NCBI GenBank assembly: GCA_947624695.1
Contig: CANQLN010000002.1
Coordinates: 1-34,053 of the forward strand
Reading direction: 5' to 3'
From: an uncultured Bacilli bacterium
Lineage (GTDB): Bacteria > Bacillota_I > Bacilli_A > RF39 > UBA660
DNA length: 34,053 nt
How positions within the stretch are numbered: position 1 is the first letter of the stretch; the number at the start of each line of letters is the position of its first letter. A model generated the notes under the pieces. The model searched no databases and was not told the DNA's origin. It saw only the letters and a list, made by a program, of their open reading frames with translations. Of this stretch, positions 8,128 through 16,405 are shown piece after piece. The position numbers and the translations under genes were made by a program.

Positions 8128-8295
8128 ATGGTTAAATTTAGAGAAGTTAAAACCGGTCGTGTTTGGTATATCCATAATCCGGAACATATCAAACACTTCC
8201 GTCATAATCCTAGATTTAAAGAAATTGTTGAAAAAACGAAGAAAGAAAGTAAGCCTAAAGCTACTGAAAATGTAGAACAAGAGGCTACTGAATAA
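8128..8295 (+). CDS. Small basic protein between tail tube and chaperone genes (55 aa)
   Basis: ATG 8128 is preceded by AGGAGGG at 8114-8120 and opens a 55-codon frame: MVKFREVKTGRVWYIHNPEH at the start, a basic helix in the middle (RFKEIVEKTKKESKPK) and an acidic tail. The site quality and tight fit between neighbours indicate a real gene. I do not recognise the family. The position suggests a tail accessory role. Confidence 0.65.
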   Translation: MVKFREVKTGRVWYIHNPEHIKHFRHNPRFKEIVEKTKKESKPKATENVEQEATE

Positions 8296-8320
8296 GAAAA
8301 GGAAAGAGGTTTTATTTAAA

Positions 8321-8773
8321 ATGATTTTAATAGTTAATGGTAAAGAATATTCTTTTACAGCTACAATGAAAAAGATTGTAGCAATAAATAAGAAAAATAA
8401 AGTAAAGAATTTAAGGGACGCTTTTTTTAGAGCGTTAAATAATGTAGATTTTGAGTTTTTAGCTGATATTCTATTAAATTTAGCTGATGATGGTGAAACT
8501 AAAAAAGAACTTAACGGAGATCCTAATAAAGTTTATGATTTAGTTGAATCTTGGGTTAAAGAAAACGATAAAGATTATCAAGCTGTCTATAGCTTAATTG
8601 CTGAGGAGATAAACGATAAATCTTTTTTCGGGAAGAAGATGTCGAAAGAGGAACTAGAAAAGGAAACGAACAATCCATTAGCCGGATTCGACATCAACGA
8701 AGTCTTGAACAGGACAGCGGACAAAGTAATAGGAGAAGCGGTAGCCGAAGAGTTCAAAGGTTACAAAGGCTAG
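8321..8773 (+). CDS. Tail assembly chaperone, gpG-like
   Basis: A 150-residue helical, acidic protein between the tail tube and tape measure genes. Proteins here (lambda gpG equivalents) coat the tape measure during tail assembly. The last ~48 codons, from GGG 8630 to the stop at 8771, are also open in the -1 frame and have noticeably different codon use (more G/C, e.g. GAA AAG GAA ACG AAC, AAC AGG ACA GCG), as expected when both frames are translated. A canonical TTTTTTC heptamer at 8623-8629 joins it to the downstream frame. Confidence 0.8.
   Translation: MILIVNGKEYSFTATMKKIVAINKKNKVKNLRDAFFRALNNVDFEFLADILLNLADDGETKKELNGDPNKVYDLVESWVKENDKDYQAVYSLIAEEINDKSFFGKKMSKEELEKETNNPLAGFDINEVLNRTADKVIGEAVAEEFKGYKG
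8623..8629 (+). other. Slippery heptamer T TTT TTC: -1 frameshift site for gpG/gpGT
   Basis: Zero frame is TCT TTT TTC GGG; after a -1 slip the ribosome reads TTT TTT CGG GAA GAA GAT. The -1 frame has a TAA at 8617-8619 and is open from 8620 to 9144, so the shift must occur after that stop. The heptamer lies at the very start of the permitted interval. Confidence 0.85.
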
Positions 8774-9144
8774 ACTATATTGATTTAATCTATGAATTAG
8801 AGCCTTTAGCTTATCGTTTTGGAATGAAGCCTCTCGAGTTTTGGGATTCTACCTATAGAGAGGCTAAACTCTATGTAGAATCTCGTTCTCTCCAATACGA
8901 GTTTGAATTGAAACAATATATTAAATTAGCTGAAAACTTGGGTAATAAACTTATTGGATCAGGTATGACAGCTAAGAATCCAAAGAATGTTAATTTAATT
9001 AAGGAAGTATATCCTAAATTATTTGAAGAGGAATTGGAAAAAGAAAGTATATACAATAGAAAAGCTAGTGAGGGAGAAGAATTAGTAAACTTAATGCTAG
9101 AGTTAAGTGAAGAGTTGAAACAAGAAACGAAGAAAAAGGAATAA
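8629..9144 (+). CDS. gpT-like extension of tail chaperone, expressed as gpG-T fusion
   Basis: This frame encodes the T part of a gpGT fusion of about 274 residues: 103 from gpG, then 171 from here. After the dual-coded stretch it reads RLDYIDLIYELEPLAYRFGM, then KPLEFWDSTYREAKLYVES, which is typical of the second chaperone of Bacillota siphophages. A separate start at ATG 8824 has no ribosome binding site and would cut into the conserved part. The ratio of G to GT normally sets correct tape-measure coating and tail assembly. Confidence 0.78.
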   Translation, partial: REEDVERGTRKGNEQSISRIRHQRSLEQDSGQSNRRSGSRRVQRLQRLDYIDLIYELEPLAYRFGMKPLEFWDSTYREAKLYVESRSLQYEFELKQYIKLAENLGNKLIGSGMTAKNPKNVNLIKEVYPKLFEEELEKESIYNRKASEGEELVNLMLELSEELKQETKKKE

Positions 9145-9179
9145 TAAGGAATCACTTAAAGAAATGGTGGTGAGGACTT

Positions 9180-11651
9180 ATTACAATAGAAGAATTAGAA
9201 ATAGTCATTAAAGCTAATATTACTGACGCTCTATCCGGTATTAAAAAGATAACTGAGGAAGTAAAAAGTGCTGTAAGTAAAAGTGTTGAGCCAATGAAGA
9301 ATATGACTAATCAGGCTAAATCTATAGCTAGTAGTACAGCTTCTAGTGTTTCACAAATGAAATCACAATTAAGTAGTTATGGTAAAGCTGTAATGGATAC
9401 TAGCAAGCAACAGGCTTATTTAAAGACTAAAATTGAAGATTTAGAAGATACCTTAAAACAGGCTGATCTAGGTTATGAAGTTGGGGACACAATGAAAATA
9501 GAGGCTGATATAGAAAGACTAAGAAATAGACTTTTGAAATTACAGGCTCAGGGACAACAAGCCGGACAAGTGACTAGCGGAGCTTTTGCAAGAATAAAGA
9601 ACAGCGTTAAAAATGCTATTTCCAATATAAGTGGACTTGGTAAGAAAATGAAAGATGTCGTATCAAACTCCAAAAATATGGGAAAAGGATTATCTAATGC
9701 TTTTAGTAATGGAGTAAAATCCATTAAGAAATTTGCTTTAGCTTTATTAAGTGTAAGAACAGCGTTTAGTGTTATTAGTAGGGCTATGCAATCATATTTA
9801 AGTTTTGATACGCAATTATCTAATTCTATTCAAAATTGTTGGAATGTATTAGGAAGTCTATTAGCACCAATTTTGGAATATCTAGTAGGATTATTCACTA
9901 AATTAGTTAGCTATGTAAATGCCTTTATTAAGGCTTTAACCGGTGTTGATTTAGTAGCTAGGGCTAACGCTAAAGCTATTGATAAACAGGCTAAATCTAC
10001 TAAAGGCTTACAAGAAGCTCAATCTAGCTTAGATGAATTTCATACTATAAATAAAGATTCTTCAAGTGGTGATGATACTCCGTCTATTTCCGTTGGTGAA
10101 GTAGATATGAGTAAATTAGATGTTTTATTTAGTTGGATAGATAAAGCTAAAGAACTTTTAGCAACTCTATTTGATCCTATAAAACAGGCTTGGGACAATA
10201 AAGGAAAAGCGTTTATAGATAGTCTAAAAAATGCGTTCAATGGTATTAAAAATTTAGGAATAGCTGTATTTAGTTCTATTATGGAAGTATGGACTAACGG
10301 AACAGGACAACAAATAGTAGAAAATTTATTAGTTATGTGGACTAATGTATTTAATATAGTTGGGGCTTTCTCACAAGCTCTAGCTAACGCATGGAATAAC
10401 GCTGGTAATGGTACAGCTATTATTCAATCTATAGCCAACATATTTATATCAATCCAAGATTTATGTATAAGTATAGCTAACTCATTATTAAATTGGGTAA
10501 TGAGTGACGGATTCCAACAAGCTTTAAATGTAGTATTTACTATATTAAGAGATTTGTTTGGTTATTTGGAAGAAGTTATAGCTTGGGTTGTAAGTATGTA
10601 TGATACCTACTTAGCTCCTGTAGTTGATAAGATATTAAATTGTATATCTAATATTATTATTGCTATTGGCTCAGTATGGGAATTTCTAAGTCCTTTAATA
10701 GATACGATCATAAATGTAATTATGAATGTATTAGAGCCAGCTATTGATGGCTTGTGCGGAATTATTGGTGGAATAATTGACGCTCTAAGTGGAGTAATGG
10801 AATTTATTACAGGCGTTTTAACAGGTGATTGGGAAAAAGCTTGGACGGGTATTAAAGATTTCTTTAGTGGAATCATTAGTGCTATAGGATCATTATTCTC
10901 AGGCGTAATAAACACAATAATAGCATTATTTAAAGGTGCTTGGGATATAATCAAGTCTGTATGGTCGGTAGTAAGTGGTTGGTTTAATGACGCCATCATA
11001 AAACCTTTAGGAAGCTTCTTTAGTAATATGTGGAATGGATTAAAAAATGGAGCAAAAAACGCTTGGGAGGGTATAAAAAATATCTTCTCATCAGTAGCTA
11101 CATTCTTTAAAAATATATTTAGTAATGCTTGGAATGGTGTTAAAAATATCTTCTCATCAGGCGGGCAAATATTTAGTGGAATCAAAGATGGTATAGCTAA
11201 CGCATTTAAGAAAGTAGTTAATACTTTAATTGCTGGAATAAATAAAGTAGTTGCTATTCCATTTAACGCTATCAACTCAGCCTTAAAGACAGTTAGAGAT
11301 ATTTCATTCTTAGGAATAGAGCCATTTAAAGGTTTAATTAAATTGATAAGTGTTCCACAAATACCTAGCTTAGAAACCGGAGGTGTTTTAGCTGAGGAAA
11401 CTATAGTAAGGGTAGCCGAATATAATAACGCTAAGAGCAATCCGGAAATTGTATCTCCAAAGGATATGATGAAAGAAACATTTATGGAAGCTATTGAAGA
11501 ATCAGGTATGAATACTCAAATGAATCAAAAATTAGAAGTAGAAGTCACAGGAGAAACTAGAATAGATGGTGACGATTTAGTCGTTGTCTATGATAAGGCT
11601 AAAAATAACAAAGGTTATAATGGTGGTAAAAATCCACAATTTGTTTATTAA
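9180..11651 (+). CDS. Tape measure protein
   Basis: A long tail protein setting tail length. The C-terminal two thirds hold hydrophobic and aromatic repeats of the NAWNGVKNIFSSGGQIF type (around 11040-11200) and Gly-rich transmembrane-like segments, as in siphophage tape measures. The first ATG, 9294, lies well inside the coding frame: upstream the frame is open back to 9174 and reads TIEELEIVIKANITDALSGI, a typical N-terminus. With GGTGAGG at 9169-9175 the likely start is ATT at 9180 (about 823 residues), a rare start codon; no ATG, GTG or TTG is available between the stop at 9171 and 9294. End and function are secure, the start less so. Confidence 0.85.
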   Translation: MTIEELEIVIKANITDALSGIKKITEEVKSAVSKSVEPMKNMTNQAKSIASSTASSVSQMKSQLSSYGKAVMDTSKQQAYLKTKIEDLEDTLKQADLGYEVGDTMKIEADIERLRNRLLKLQAQGQQAGQVTSGAFARIKNSVKNAISNISGLGKKMKDVVSNSKNMGKGLSNAFSNGVKSIKKFALALLSVRTAFSVISRAMQSYLSFDTQLSNSIQNCWNVLGSLLAPILEYLVGLFTKLVSYVNAFIKALTGVDLVARANAKAIDKQAKSTKGLQEAQSSLDEFHTINKDSSSGDDTPSISVGEVDMSKLDVLFSWIDKAKELLATLFDPIKQAWDNKGKAFIDSLKNAFNGIKNLGIAVFSSIMEVWTNGTGQQIVENLLVMWTNVFNIVGAFSQALANAWNNAGNGTAIIQSIANIFISIQDLCISIANSLLNWVMSDGFQQALNVVFTILRDLFGYLEEVIAWVVSMYDTYLAPVVDKILNCISNIIIAIGSVWEFLSPLIDTIINVIMNVLEPAIDGLCGIIGGIIDALSGVMEFITGVLTGDWEKAWTGIKDFFSGIISAIGSLFSGVINTIIALFKGAWDIIKSVWSVVSGWFNDAIIKPLGSFFSNMWNGLKNGAKNAWEGIKNIFSSVATFFKNIFSNAWNGVKNIFSSGGQIFSGIKDGIANAFKKVVNTLIAGINKVVAIPFNAINSALKTVRDISFLGIEPFKGLIKLISVPQIPSLETGGVLAEETIVRVAEYNNAKSNPEIVSPKDMMKETFMEAIEESGMNTQMNQKLEVEVTGETRIDGDDLVVVYDKAKNNKGYNGGKNPQFVY

Positions 11652-11664
11652 GGAGGGATAACAA

Positions 11665-12066
11665 ATGAAGAATAATTCAAGTCCATTATTTCTATTTAAT
11701 GGTGAATCGTTGCCGAGTAATCCCTCAGTAGGATATTTAGAGGAGAATGAGCAATTAGTAAATGGTACGAGAAATACCAATGGAAAAACTATTGCTCAAC
11801 CTGTAAATAGAAGAATAAATAAATTTAGTAATTTAGTTTTTCCTATACTTCCTTTAGAGGATTATAATTGGCTAAAAAAGAAAGTAGCTAATTTTGAAGT
11901 TCTACTTACTTATTATGATACGGAAGAAATGCAAGTTTTAGTCCGTAGATTTTATTTTGGTAATTTGAGCGGTACTCCAACAAAATGGGATAATAGTTTT
12001 AAGCCTGTTCAAAAGCCTACTGAATTTAAAGATGTTAAAGTAAACATTATTGATATGGGGTATTAG
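11665..12066 (+). CDS. Distal tail/baseplate protein, short
   Basis: A 133-residue protein with an AAGGAGGG site, directly after the tape measure gene, where distal tail (Dit-like) proteins lie. It is strand-rich (VNRRINKFSNLVFPILPLED, LVRRFYFGNLSGTPTKW) and much shorter than classical Dit proteins (over 200 residues), so it may be a reduced tail-tip protein. Assignment is from position. Confidence 0.55.
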   Translation: MKNNSSPLFLFNGESLPSNPSVGYLEENEQLVNGTRNTNGKTIAQPVNRRINKFSNLVFPILPLEDYNWLKKKVANFEVLLTYYDTEEMQVLVRRFYFGNLSGTPTKWDNSFKPVQKPTEFKDVKVNIIDMGY

Positions 12067-12070
12067 TAAT

Positions 12071-13861
12071 ATGGCAAGTAAAGAAATGATAGAACAATTA
12101 AAAAAGCCAAAAAGAAACTTTGGTTTTTTGAGAGTTAATTTCAATATAATAGATCCTGACACTAATCCAACTTTAACCAGCAATAGTGAAGAAATATATA
12201 GTGATTTGGAAGCAATAAAACAAGCCGATATTATACAAACTAAAAATTATGCAACACTTGAAAAAAACTTTTGGATTCTTAACGGAAGCCAACCAATATA
12301 TGGTAGTGAGAAATTAGATCAAACTTATGTAAGTTCTTTTATGAGTGATGAAAATTGTAAGTTTGGAGAAGAAGCTTGTATTATTCTTACATCTAATATT
12401 TATTTAACTACTTTAGGTTTAAGTATGGTATTTGATAGTATTGATGAAAATTACGCTAAAAAGCTTAATGTTAAGGCTTATAGAGATGAATCTCTTATAA
12501 TGAATAAAGAATATACTTTAGATAGTTATAAAGATAGATTGATATTTGCCGATAATGAGGAATTAGTTAGATGGAATAGGATAGAAATATTCTTTGTAGA
12601 ATCTAGCTTGCCTTTTAGAAGAATACGAGTTAATCAATTATTATTTGGTATTAAGGAAACTTATACCGATGATAATATCATAAGTGCTGAGAGTAAAGAA
12701 AAAACTACTATGATAAACTCGGAGCTACCTACACATACTTTTAAATTTACTATTGAAAATATGAATAAGTTATTTAATCCTGATAATCCACAGGGCTGGT
12801 ATAGATACATATTACAGCAACAACCTATATCTTATGAATGGGGCTATCAATTAGACGATGGGACTATTGAATGGATATTAGGTGGTAATATGTTATTGAC
12901 GGGCTCAGTTGATGTCGGTGAAAATCAAGTAACATTTAGCACTACTACATTGATAAATTATTTAACTAAGGTTTATAAAAAAGGTGTATATAATGCTAAT
13001 GGTAGAAGTTTATATGATCTAGCTGTAGATGTATTAGAAGATAGTGAAATTGATAGTAGCCAATATAATTTATGGGAGGGGTTAAAGTTAATTAAAACTG
13101 ACGCTCCTCTTCCTAAATTAGAGGCTAGACAATTACTACAAATAATAGCAACTACAGGAAATTGTATTTTATTTACTAATAGAGAGAATATAATAAATAT
13201 TCAACCATTTAGCTATGTGTTAAATCCTGATGGAATGGATTATGACTTTATTACTAGCCAACCTGTTGTAAATGTTCAAAGTGAATTATATAACTCTATC
13301 GTTTATATCAATCATTATTTGATAGAAGAAAATGTTAGTGAGTTATTTAAAAATGAATCATTAGAACTAATAGGGGCTGGTACATTAGAAGTAGAATATG
13401 ATCTAGCTACTAATATAAGTGCTTCTATAACAGGAGGAACTATATTAAATGCTAATTATTATGGTAGATATGCTGTGTTAGAAATAAGTAGTGATGGAGA
13501 TTCTCCTATATCTTTGATATTATCCGGAAATAAAATAACAAACAGCCAAACTATTGATTCTAAACAATATAACGCCGATGGTGAAAATATTGAATATAAA
13601 AATGATATAGTTACACAAATGGTTGAAAATTCTAAGACTAAGAAATTAAAAGAATTTATTGGTGATTGGTATAATAATCGTAATATATACTCATTTAGCA
13701 ATAGAGGAGATATATTAAAAGATACTAGAACAATAATGCCGATAGAAACTGATTTTAGTAGTAGCTTAATAGGTTATTTAGTTGAAAATAATATTAAATA
13801 TGATGGTGCTTGGAGTGGAGATAGCGTAGTTGTAAAAGTAGGTGATAATAATGTGGATTGA
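12071..13861 (+). CDS. Baseplate / tail-associated structural protein
   Basis: A protein of about 596 residues between the Dit-position gene and the tail-fibre genes. Strand-rich segments (IYLTTLGLSMVFDSIDENYA, HTFKFTIENMNKLFNPDNPQ, SYEWGYQLDDGTIEWILGGN) and a later hub-like domain (LEARQLLQIIATTGNCILFT) suggest a baseplate hub or Tal-like organiser. I see no peptidase or lytic motif. ATG 12071 is taken as start; the in-frame ATG 12050 overlaps the previous gene and has a poorer context. The 3' end overlaps the next gene by 11 nt. Confidence 0.6.
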   Translation: MASKEMIEQLKKPKRNFGFLRVNFNIIDPDTNPTLTSNSEEIYSDLEAIKQADIIQTKNYATLEKNFWILNGSQPIYGSEKLDQTYVSSFMSDENCKFGEEACIILTSNIYLTTLGLSMVFDSIDENYAKKLNVKAYRDESLIMNKEYTLDSYKDRLIFADNEELVRWNRIEIFFVESSLPFRRIRVNQLLFGIKETYTDDNIISAESKEKTTMINSELPTHTFKFTIENMNKLFNPDNPQGWYRYILQQQPISYEWGYQLDDGTIEWILGGNMLLTGSVDVGENQVTFSTTTLINYLTKVYKKGVYNANGRSLYDLAVDVLEDSEIDSSQYNLWEGLKLIKTDAPLPKLEARQLLQIIATTGNCILFTNRENIINIQPFSYVLNPDGMDYDFITSQPVVNVQSELYNSIVYINHYLIEENVSELFKNESLELIGAGTLEVEYDLATNISASITGGTILNANYYGRYAVLEISSDGDSPISLILSGNKITNSQTIDSKQYNADGENIEYKNDIVTQMVENSKTKKLKEFIGDWYNNRNIYSFSNRGDILKDTRTIMPIETDFSSSLIGYLVENNIKYDGAWSGDSVVVKVGDNNVD

Positions 13862-14387
13862 TCCTATCTATGATAGAACACAAGCCGATGTTGATTTAAT
13901 TAAGCTAGATCCAACTAATGAAAATAATAAAGGTGCTTACAATTACACCGACTTAAATAGAATAGAAAATAATTGTGAATATGTAATGAATCTACTAAAT
14001 AATAGTGGATTATTTTATATTCCTGTAGAAATTAGTGTAAAAACTGATTGGAATGTAAAAGACATACCTCATATTAAAGATATAAATAGAATTAGAAATA
14101 ATATTATAACTTTAATGAATGGTATGAAATTAGGTGAGGAATATGAAGAAATAGAATTTAGTAATACAATGGATTATATTAAAGCTAATATCTTGGAAAA
14201 AGATTTGGCGTTGATAAAGTACATTATTGATTCTTGCATGAGAGAATTAAGAAAATGTAATACTTTCTATTGTGGAGCTAATGGTATTGGTTTATATGCT
14301 AAGCCTGATAATCAAGAGCCTGTTGGCTTTGTAAAAATAAAACGATATGCTGGATTGATATATTGTGGAGAGGAGTTTAGTTTATGA
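13851..14387 (+). CDS. Tail-tip protein of unknown function
   Basis: A 178-residue protein within the tail-fibre block. ATG 13851 is chosen because AGGTG at 13840-13844 is correctly spaced. The N-terminus (MWIDPIYDRTQADVDLIKLD...NYTDLNRIENNCEYV) is a pattern I associate with phage tail/baseplate proteins preceding fibres. The rest is helical with a strand-rich C-terminus (GFVKIKRYAGLIYCGEEF). It is coupled to the next gene by a 4-nt overlap. No enzymatic motif is visible. Confidence 0.5.
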   Translation: MWIDPIYDRTQADVDLIKLDPTNENNKGAYNYTDLNRIENNCEYVMNLLNNSGLFYIPVEISVKTDWNVKDIPHIKDINRIRNNIITLMNGMKLGEEYEEIEFSNTMDYIKANILEKDLALIKYIIDSCMRELRKCNTFYCGANGIGLYAKPDNQEPVGFVKIKRYAGLIYCGEEFSL

Positions 14388-14839
14388 AACAATATAAACC
14401 AACAAAATGGTTGGATAGAATAGTTCAATTTCCTAATAGATATAAAGATCAGGACGGAAATGAGTTAACTTTAACGCAAGATCCGGGGGAAGTTGCCCAA
14501 GACGGAACTTTGGTAGAAGCGGAAGTTATGAATAATATTGAAGATGGAATTGAATTTTTATATAAAGTTCGTAATTTTAGTTATCAAAAATTATTGTTAG
14601 CTACTAAGTGGACTAAAAATGATGACACAGGATTTTACGAATATGATATAATAGATAAGGACATCACAGCTGATACTATTGTTGATGGAATTTTAGATAT
14701 TGAAAACCAATATAAACTAAATTCTTCCTATACTAATTCTTATGAGGGTGGATTTAAAGTAATAACTACTGAATTGCCTAATGAGGATATAACTATGACA
14801 TTTAGATATTCAATTATGAATAAAGTAGAGGAGGAATAG
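14384..14839 (+). CDS. Tail fibre-associated protein upstream of DGR target
   Basis: A 151-residue protein starting PTKWLDRIVQFPNRYKDQDG and continuing with LTLTQDPGEVAQDGTLVEAE, a form common in phage receptor-binding or fibre N-terminal domains ('.EGTLVNAENLNNIE' type). It directly precedes the DGR-diversified protein (2-nt gap) and may anchor it to the baseplate. This is an inference from the motif and neighbours. Confidence 0.5.
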   Translation: MKQYKPTKWLDRIVQFPNRYKDQDGNELTLTQDPGEVAQDGTLVEAEVMNNIEDGIEFLYKVRNFSYQKLLLATKWTKNDDTGFYEYDIIDKDITADTIVDGILDIENQYKLNSSYTNSYEGGFKVITTELPNEDITMTFRYSIMNKVEEE

Positions 14840-14841
14840 AA

Positions 14842-15957
14842 ATGATTGGAAGTGTTAATGTAGGAAACAGGGCAACTGATAATCTTACTAAAGTTTATGG
14901 TGTAAGAAGATCACTTACTACTTCATCATCAGCTTGGGAACGAATCAGGGACGCTGTTGGACTTGAAGCAAACGCTCAAGTTAATACTAATCCTGTGAAA
15001 AATGATTTTGATAGCATTTATCCGTGGAGTGACATTATTTCTTATAACTATGATATAGTCGGTCAACAAATAACCGCCTATTATGGTGATCCTACCTTTA
15101 AATTTGATGGAAGTAATGGTGATGTTTTAACCAAGATTCCTGAATTTTATTGGAGGAGATATAGAGATAGTGATTATGAATATATCTTAATTTCTAAAAA
15201 TAAATTAGCTGGGTTTGTTAAAAGTGAAGAGTTTTCGGTTGGTAGATATACTATGTCCGGCTCAGCCTCTAGGGTTTATAGTAGAAGTGGACAAGCACCT
15301 CTTACTAATGTCAATATAACAAACTTTAGAAGCTATGCTAGAGCTTTAGGAAAAGGCTTCGGTCAAATGGATTGGCATTATTTCATATTACAAATGTTGT
15401 ATTTAGTAGAATATGCTGATTACAATAGTCAATTAAAACTTGGCTCAGGTTATACTAATAGCTCTCATACAGCTCCCGTTAATAGCGGTCAATGTGATGT
15501 TTTAGGAATGAAGTCGGGAAGTAGAGATGGTACTGACAATACATCAATGATTTATCGTGGTATCGAGGATATATTCGGTAATATATGGCAATTTGTTGAT
15601 GGTATCAACATAAGAGAGCGTAAAGCTTATATATGTTACAATCCTGACAAGTACGCTGTAGATAAATTCAATGATGGTTATACGCCACTAGGATATACCA
15701 ATGACGATGTTACAGGTTATGTATCTAAGTTAGGGTATGATTCTAATAATCCTTTAATAGCTTTGCCTACTGAGGCAACAGGTAGTAGTGATACTAATAT
15801 GTGTGATAATTATTGGCAAAGTGAGGGAGATAGAATTGCTCTTGTCGGCGGGCATTGGTATCACGCTTCTCAAGCTGGCTTGTGGTGTTGGAGTATGACT
15901 GAGCCTTCGTCTAGTGCGTGGGCTGGCCACGGTGCTCGACTTCTTAAAACCAGCTAA
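14842..15957 (+). CDS. DGR target: phage tail protein with C-type-lectin-like (FGE-type) variable domain
   Basis: A 371-residue protein with an AGAGGAGG site. The C-terminal half is a formylglycine-generating-enzyme-like C-type lectin fold: GIEDIFGNIWQFVDG (from about residue 240) is the hallmark, and the end (LVGGHWYHASQAGLWCW ... GHGARLLKTS) is the usual position of a DGR variable region. The N-terminal ~80 residues probably attach it to the tail. Residues about 333-369 correspond to the VR and differ from TR1 only where the template has A. In the Bordetella phage system the equivalent protein is the receptor-binding tip, so this one probably binds a host surface ligand with mutable specificity. 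Confidence 0.88.
   Translation: MIGSVNVGNRATDNLTKVYGVRRSLTTSSSAWERIRDAVGLEANAQVNTNPVKNDFDSIYPWSDIISYNYDIVGQQITAYYGDPTFKFDGSNGDVLTKIPEFYWRRYRDSDYEYILISKNKLAGFVKSEEFSVGRYTMSGSASRVYSRSGQAPLTNVNITNFRSYARALGKGFGQMDWHYFILQMLYLVEYADYNSQLKLGSGYTNSSHTAPVNSGQCDVLGMKSGSRDGTDNTSMIYRGIEDIFGNIWQFVDGINIRERKAYICYNPDKYAVDKFNDGYTPLGYTNDDVTGYVSKLGYDSNNPLIALPTEATGSSDTNMCDNYWQSEGDRIALVGGHWYHASQAGLWCWSMTEPSSSAWAGHGARLLKTS
15839..15947 (+). repeat. DGR variable repeat (VR)
   Basis: The 109-bp 3' end of the target gene aligns without gaps to TR1 at +240. By eye there are 12 mismatches, each an A in TR1: positions 15853, 15859, 15866, 15893, 15899, 15903, 15904, 15914, 15922, 15925, 15928 and 15942. Ten alter amino acids (N to H, Y, S or T; D to A; T to P or A; S to G) and two are silent. 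Confidence 0.95.
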
Positions 15958-15970
15958 AACGGGGGTTTGG

Positions 15971-16007
15971 GGGCGGTCAGCCTCCCATCAATCGACGAAT
16001 GTCGATT
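15971..16007 (+). repeat. Hairpins just downstream of VR (candidate target-recognition element)
   Basis: Two hairpins follow the target gene stop: GGGCGG/CCTCCC (15971-15976 with 15981-15986, one mismatch, loop TCAG) and AATCGAC/GTCGATT (15990-15996 with 16001-16007, perfect 7 bp, 4-nt loop GAAT). DGRs such as that of phage BPP-1 need a short hairpin/cruciform with a 4-nt loop shortly after VR for efficient retrohoming. The second hairpin has that size and position. Confidence 0.6.
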
Positions 16008-16078
16008 ATAAAATAAAAATACCTTTTAAAAGGGATTTGATGTGTTTAGCACCGAGTTAGTCGGGGTTTGTCTTGTGC

Positions 16079-16187
16079 CTCTTGTCGGCGGGAATTGGAA
16101 TCACGATTCTCAAGCTGGCTTGTGGTGTTGGAATATGAATGAAACTTCGTCTAATGCGTGGACTAGCAACGGTGCTCGACTACTTAA
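16079..16187 (+). repeat. DGR template repeat 1 (TR1)
   Basis: A non-coding copy of the VR with 26 A's by eye, many of them in AAT/AAC codon positions of the VR frame, as is typical for templates that allow wide amino-acid change. It is the evident donor for the VR, because no VR difference falls on a non-A template base. It should be transcribed, reverse transcribed with adenine mutagenesis, and copied into the VR. Confidence 0.93.
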
Positions 16188-16226
16188 TTTGAAACTAGGT
16201 ATGATAGTTTAATCTTTCCCGCCGAC
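16084..16226 (+). repeat. Inverted repeat bracketing TR1
   Basis: GTCGGCGGGAA (16084-16094, first bases of TR1) is perfectly complementary to TTCCCGCCGAC (16216-16226, 3' flank). This 11-bp GC-rich pairing would close the TR1 RNA into a large loop. The 3' arm lies inside another near-perfect inverted repeat, GTTTAATCTT (about 16208-16217) with AAGATTAAAAC (about 16240-16250), so the two foldings would compete. Confidence 0.6.
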
Positions 16227-16297
16227 TTGTTTTGGGGAGAAGATTAAAACTAGGGACTTGGTGTGTGTGAGTTCGTGCGTTATTGGTTGTTTGTATG

Positions 16298-16405
16298 CTC
16301 TTGTCGGCGGAGATTGGAATAATACCACACAAGCTGGCTTGTGGTGTTGGAATTGTAATAATGTTTCTTCTAATGCTAACGCTAACATCGGTGCTCGACC
16401 ACTTA
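16298..16405 (+). repeat. Second template-like repeat (TR2), diverged
   Basis: This block aligns without gaps to VR/TR1 along its length. It shares TTGTCGGCGG at the 5' end, the 21-base core from 16330 to 16350, and GGTGCTCGAC near the 3' end, but differs elsewhere at many non-A positions, so it did not donate the current VR. It is rich in AAT/AAC triplets in the VR frame (WNN.., NWCNN, SSNANANI-like), as a template should be. About 50 bp of upstream flank is also similar to that of TR1, pointing to an old tandem duplication of about 220 bp. Confidence 0.75.

Noticed and set aside
10607..11440. 277-codon minus-strand frame inside the tape measure gene
   Set aside because: It is a shadow of the low-complexity tape measure coding; no ribosome binding site or recognisable domain.
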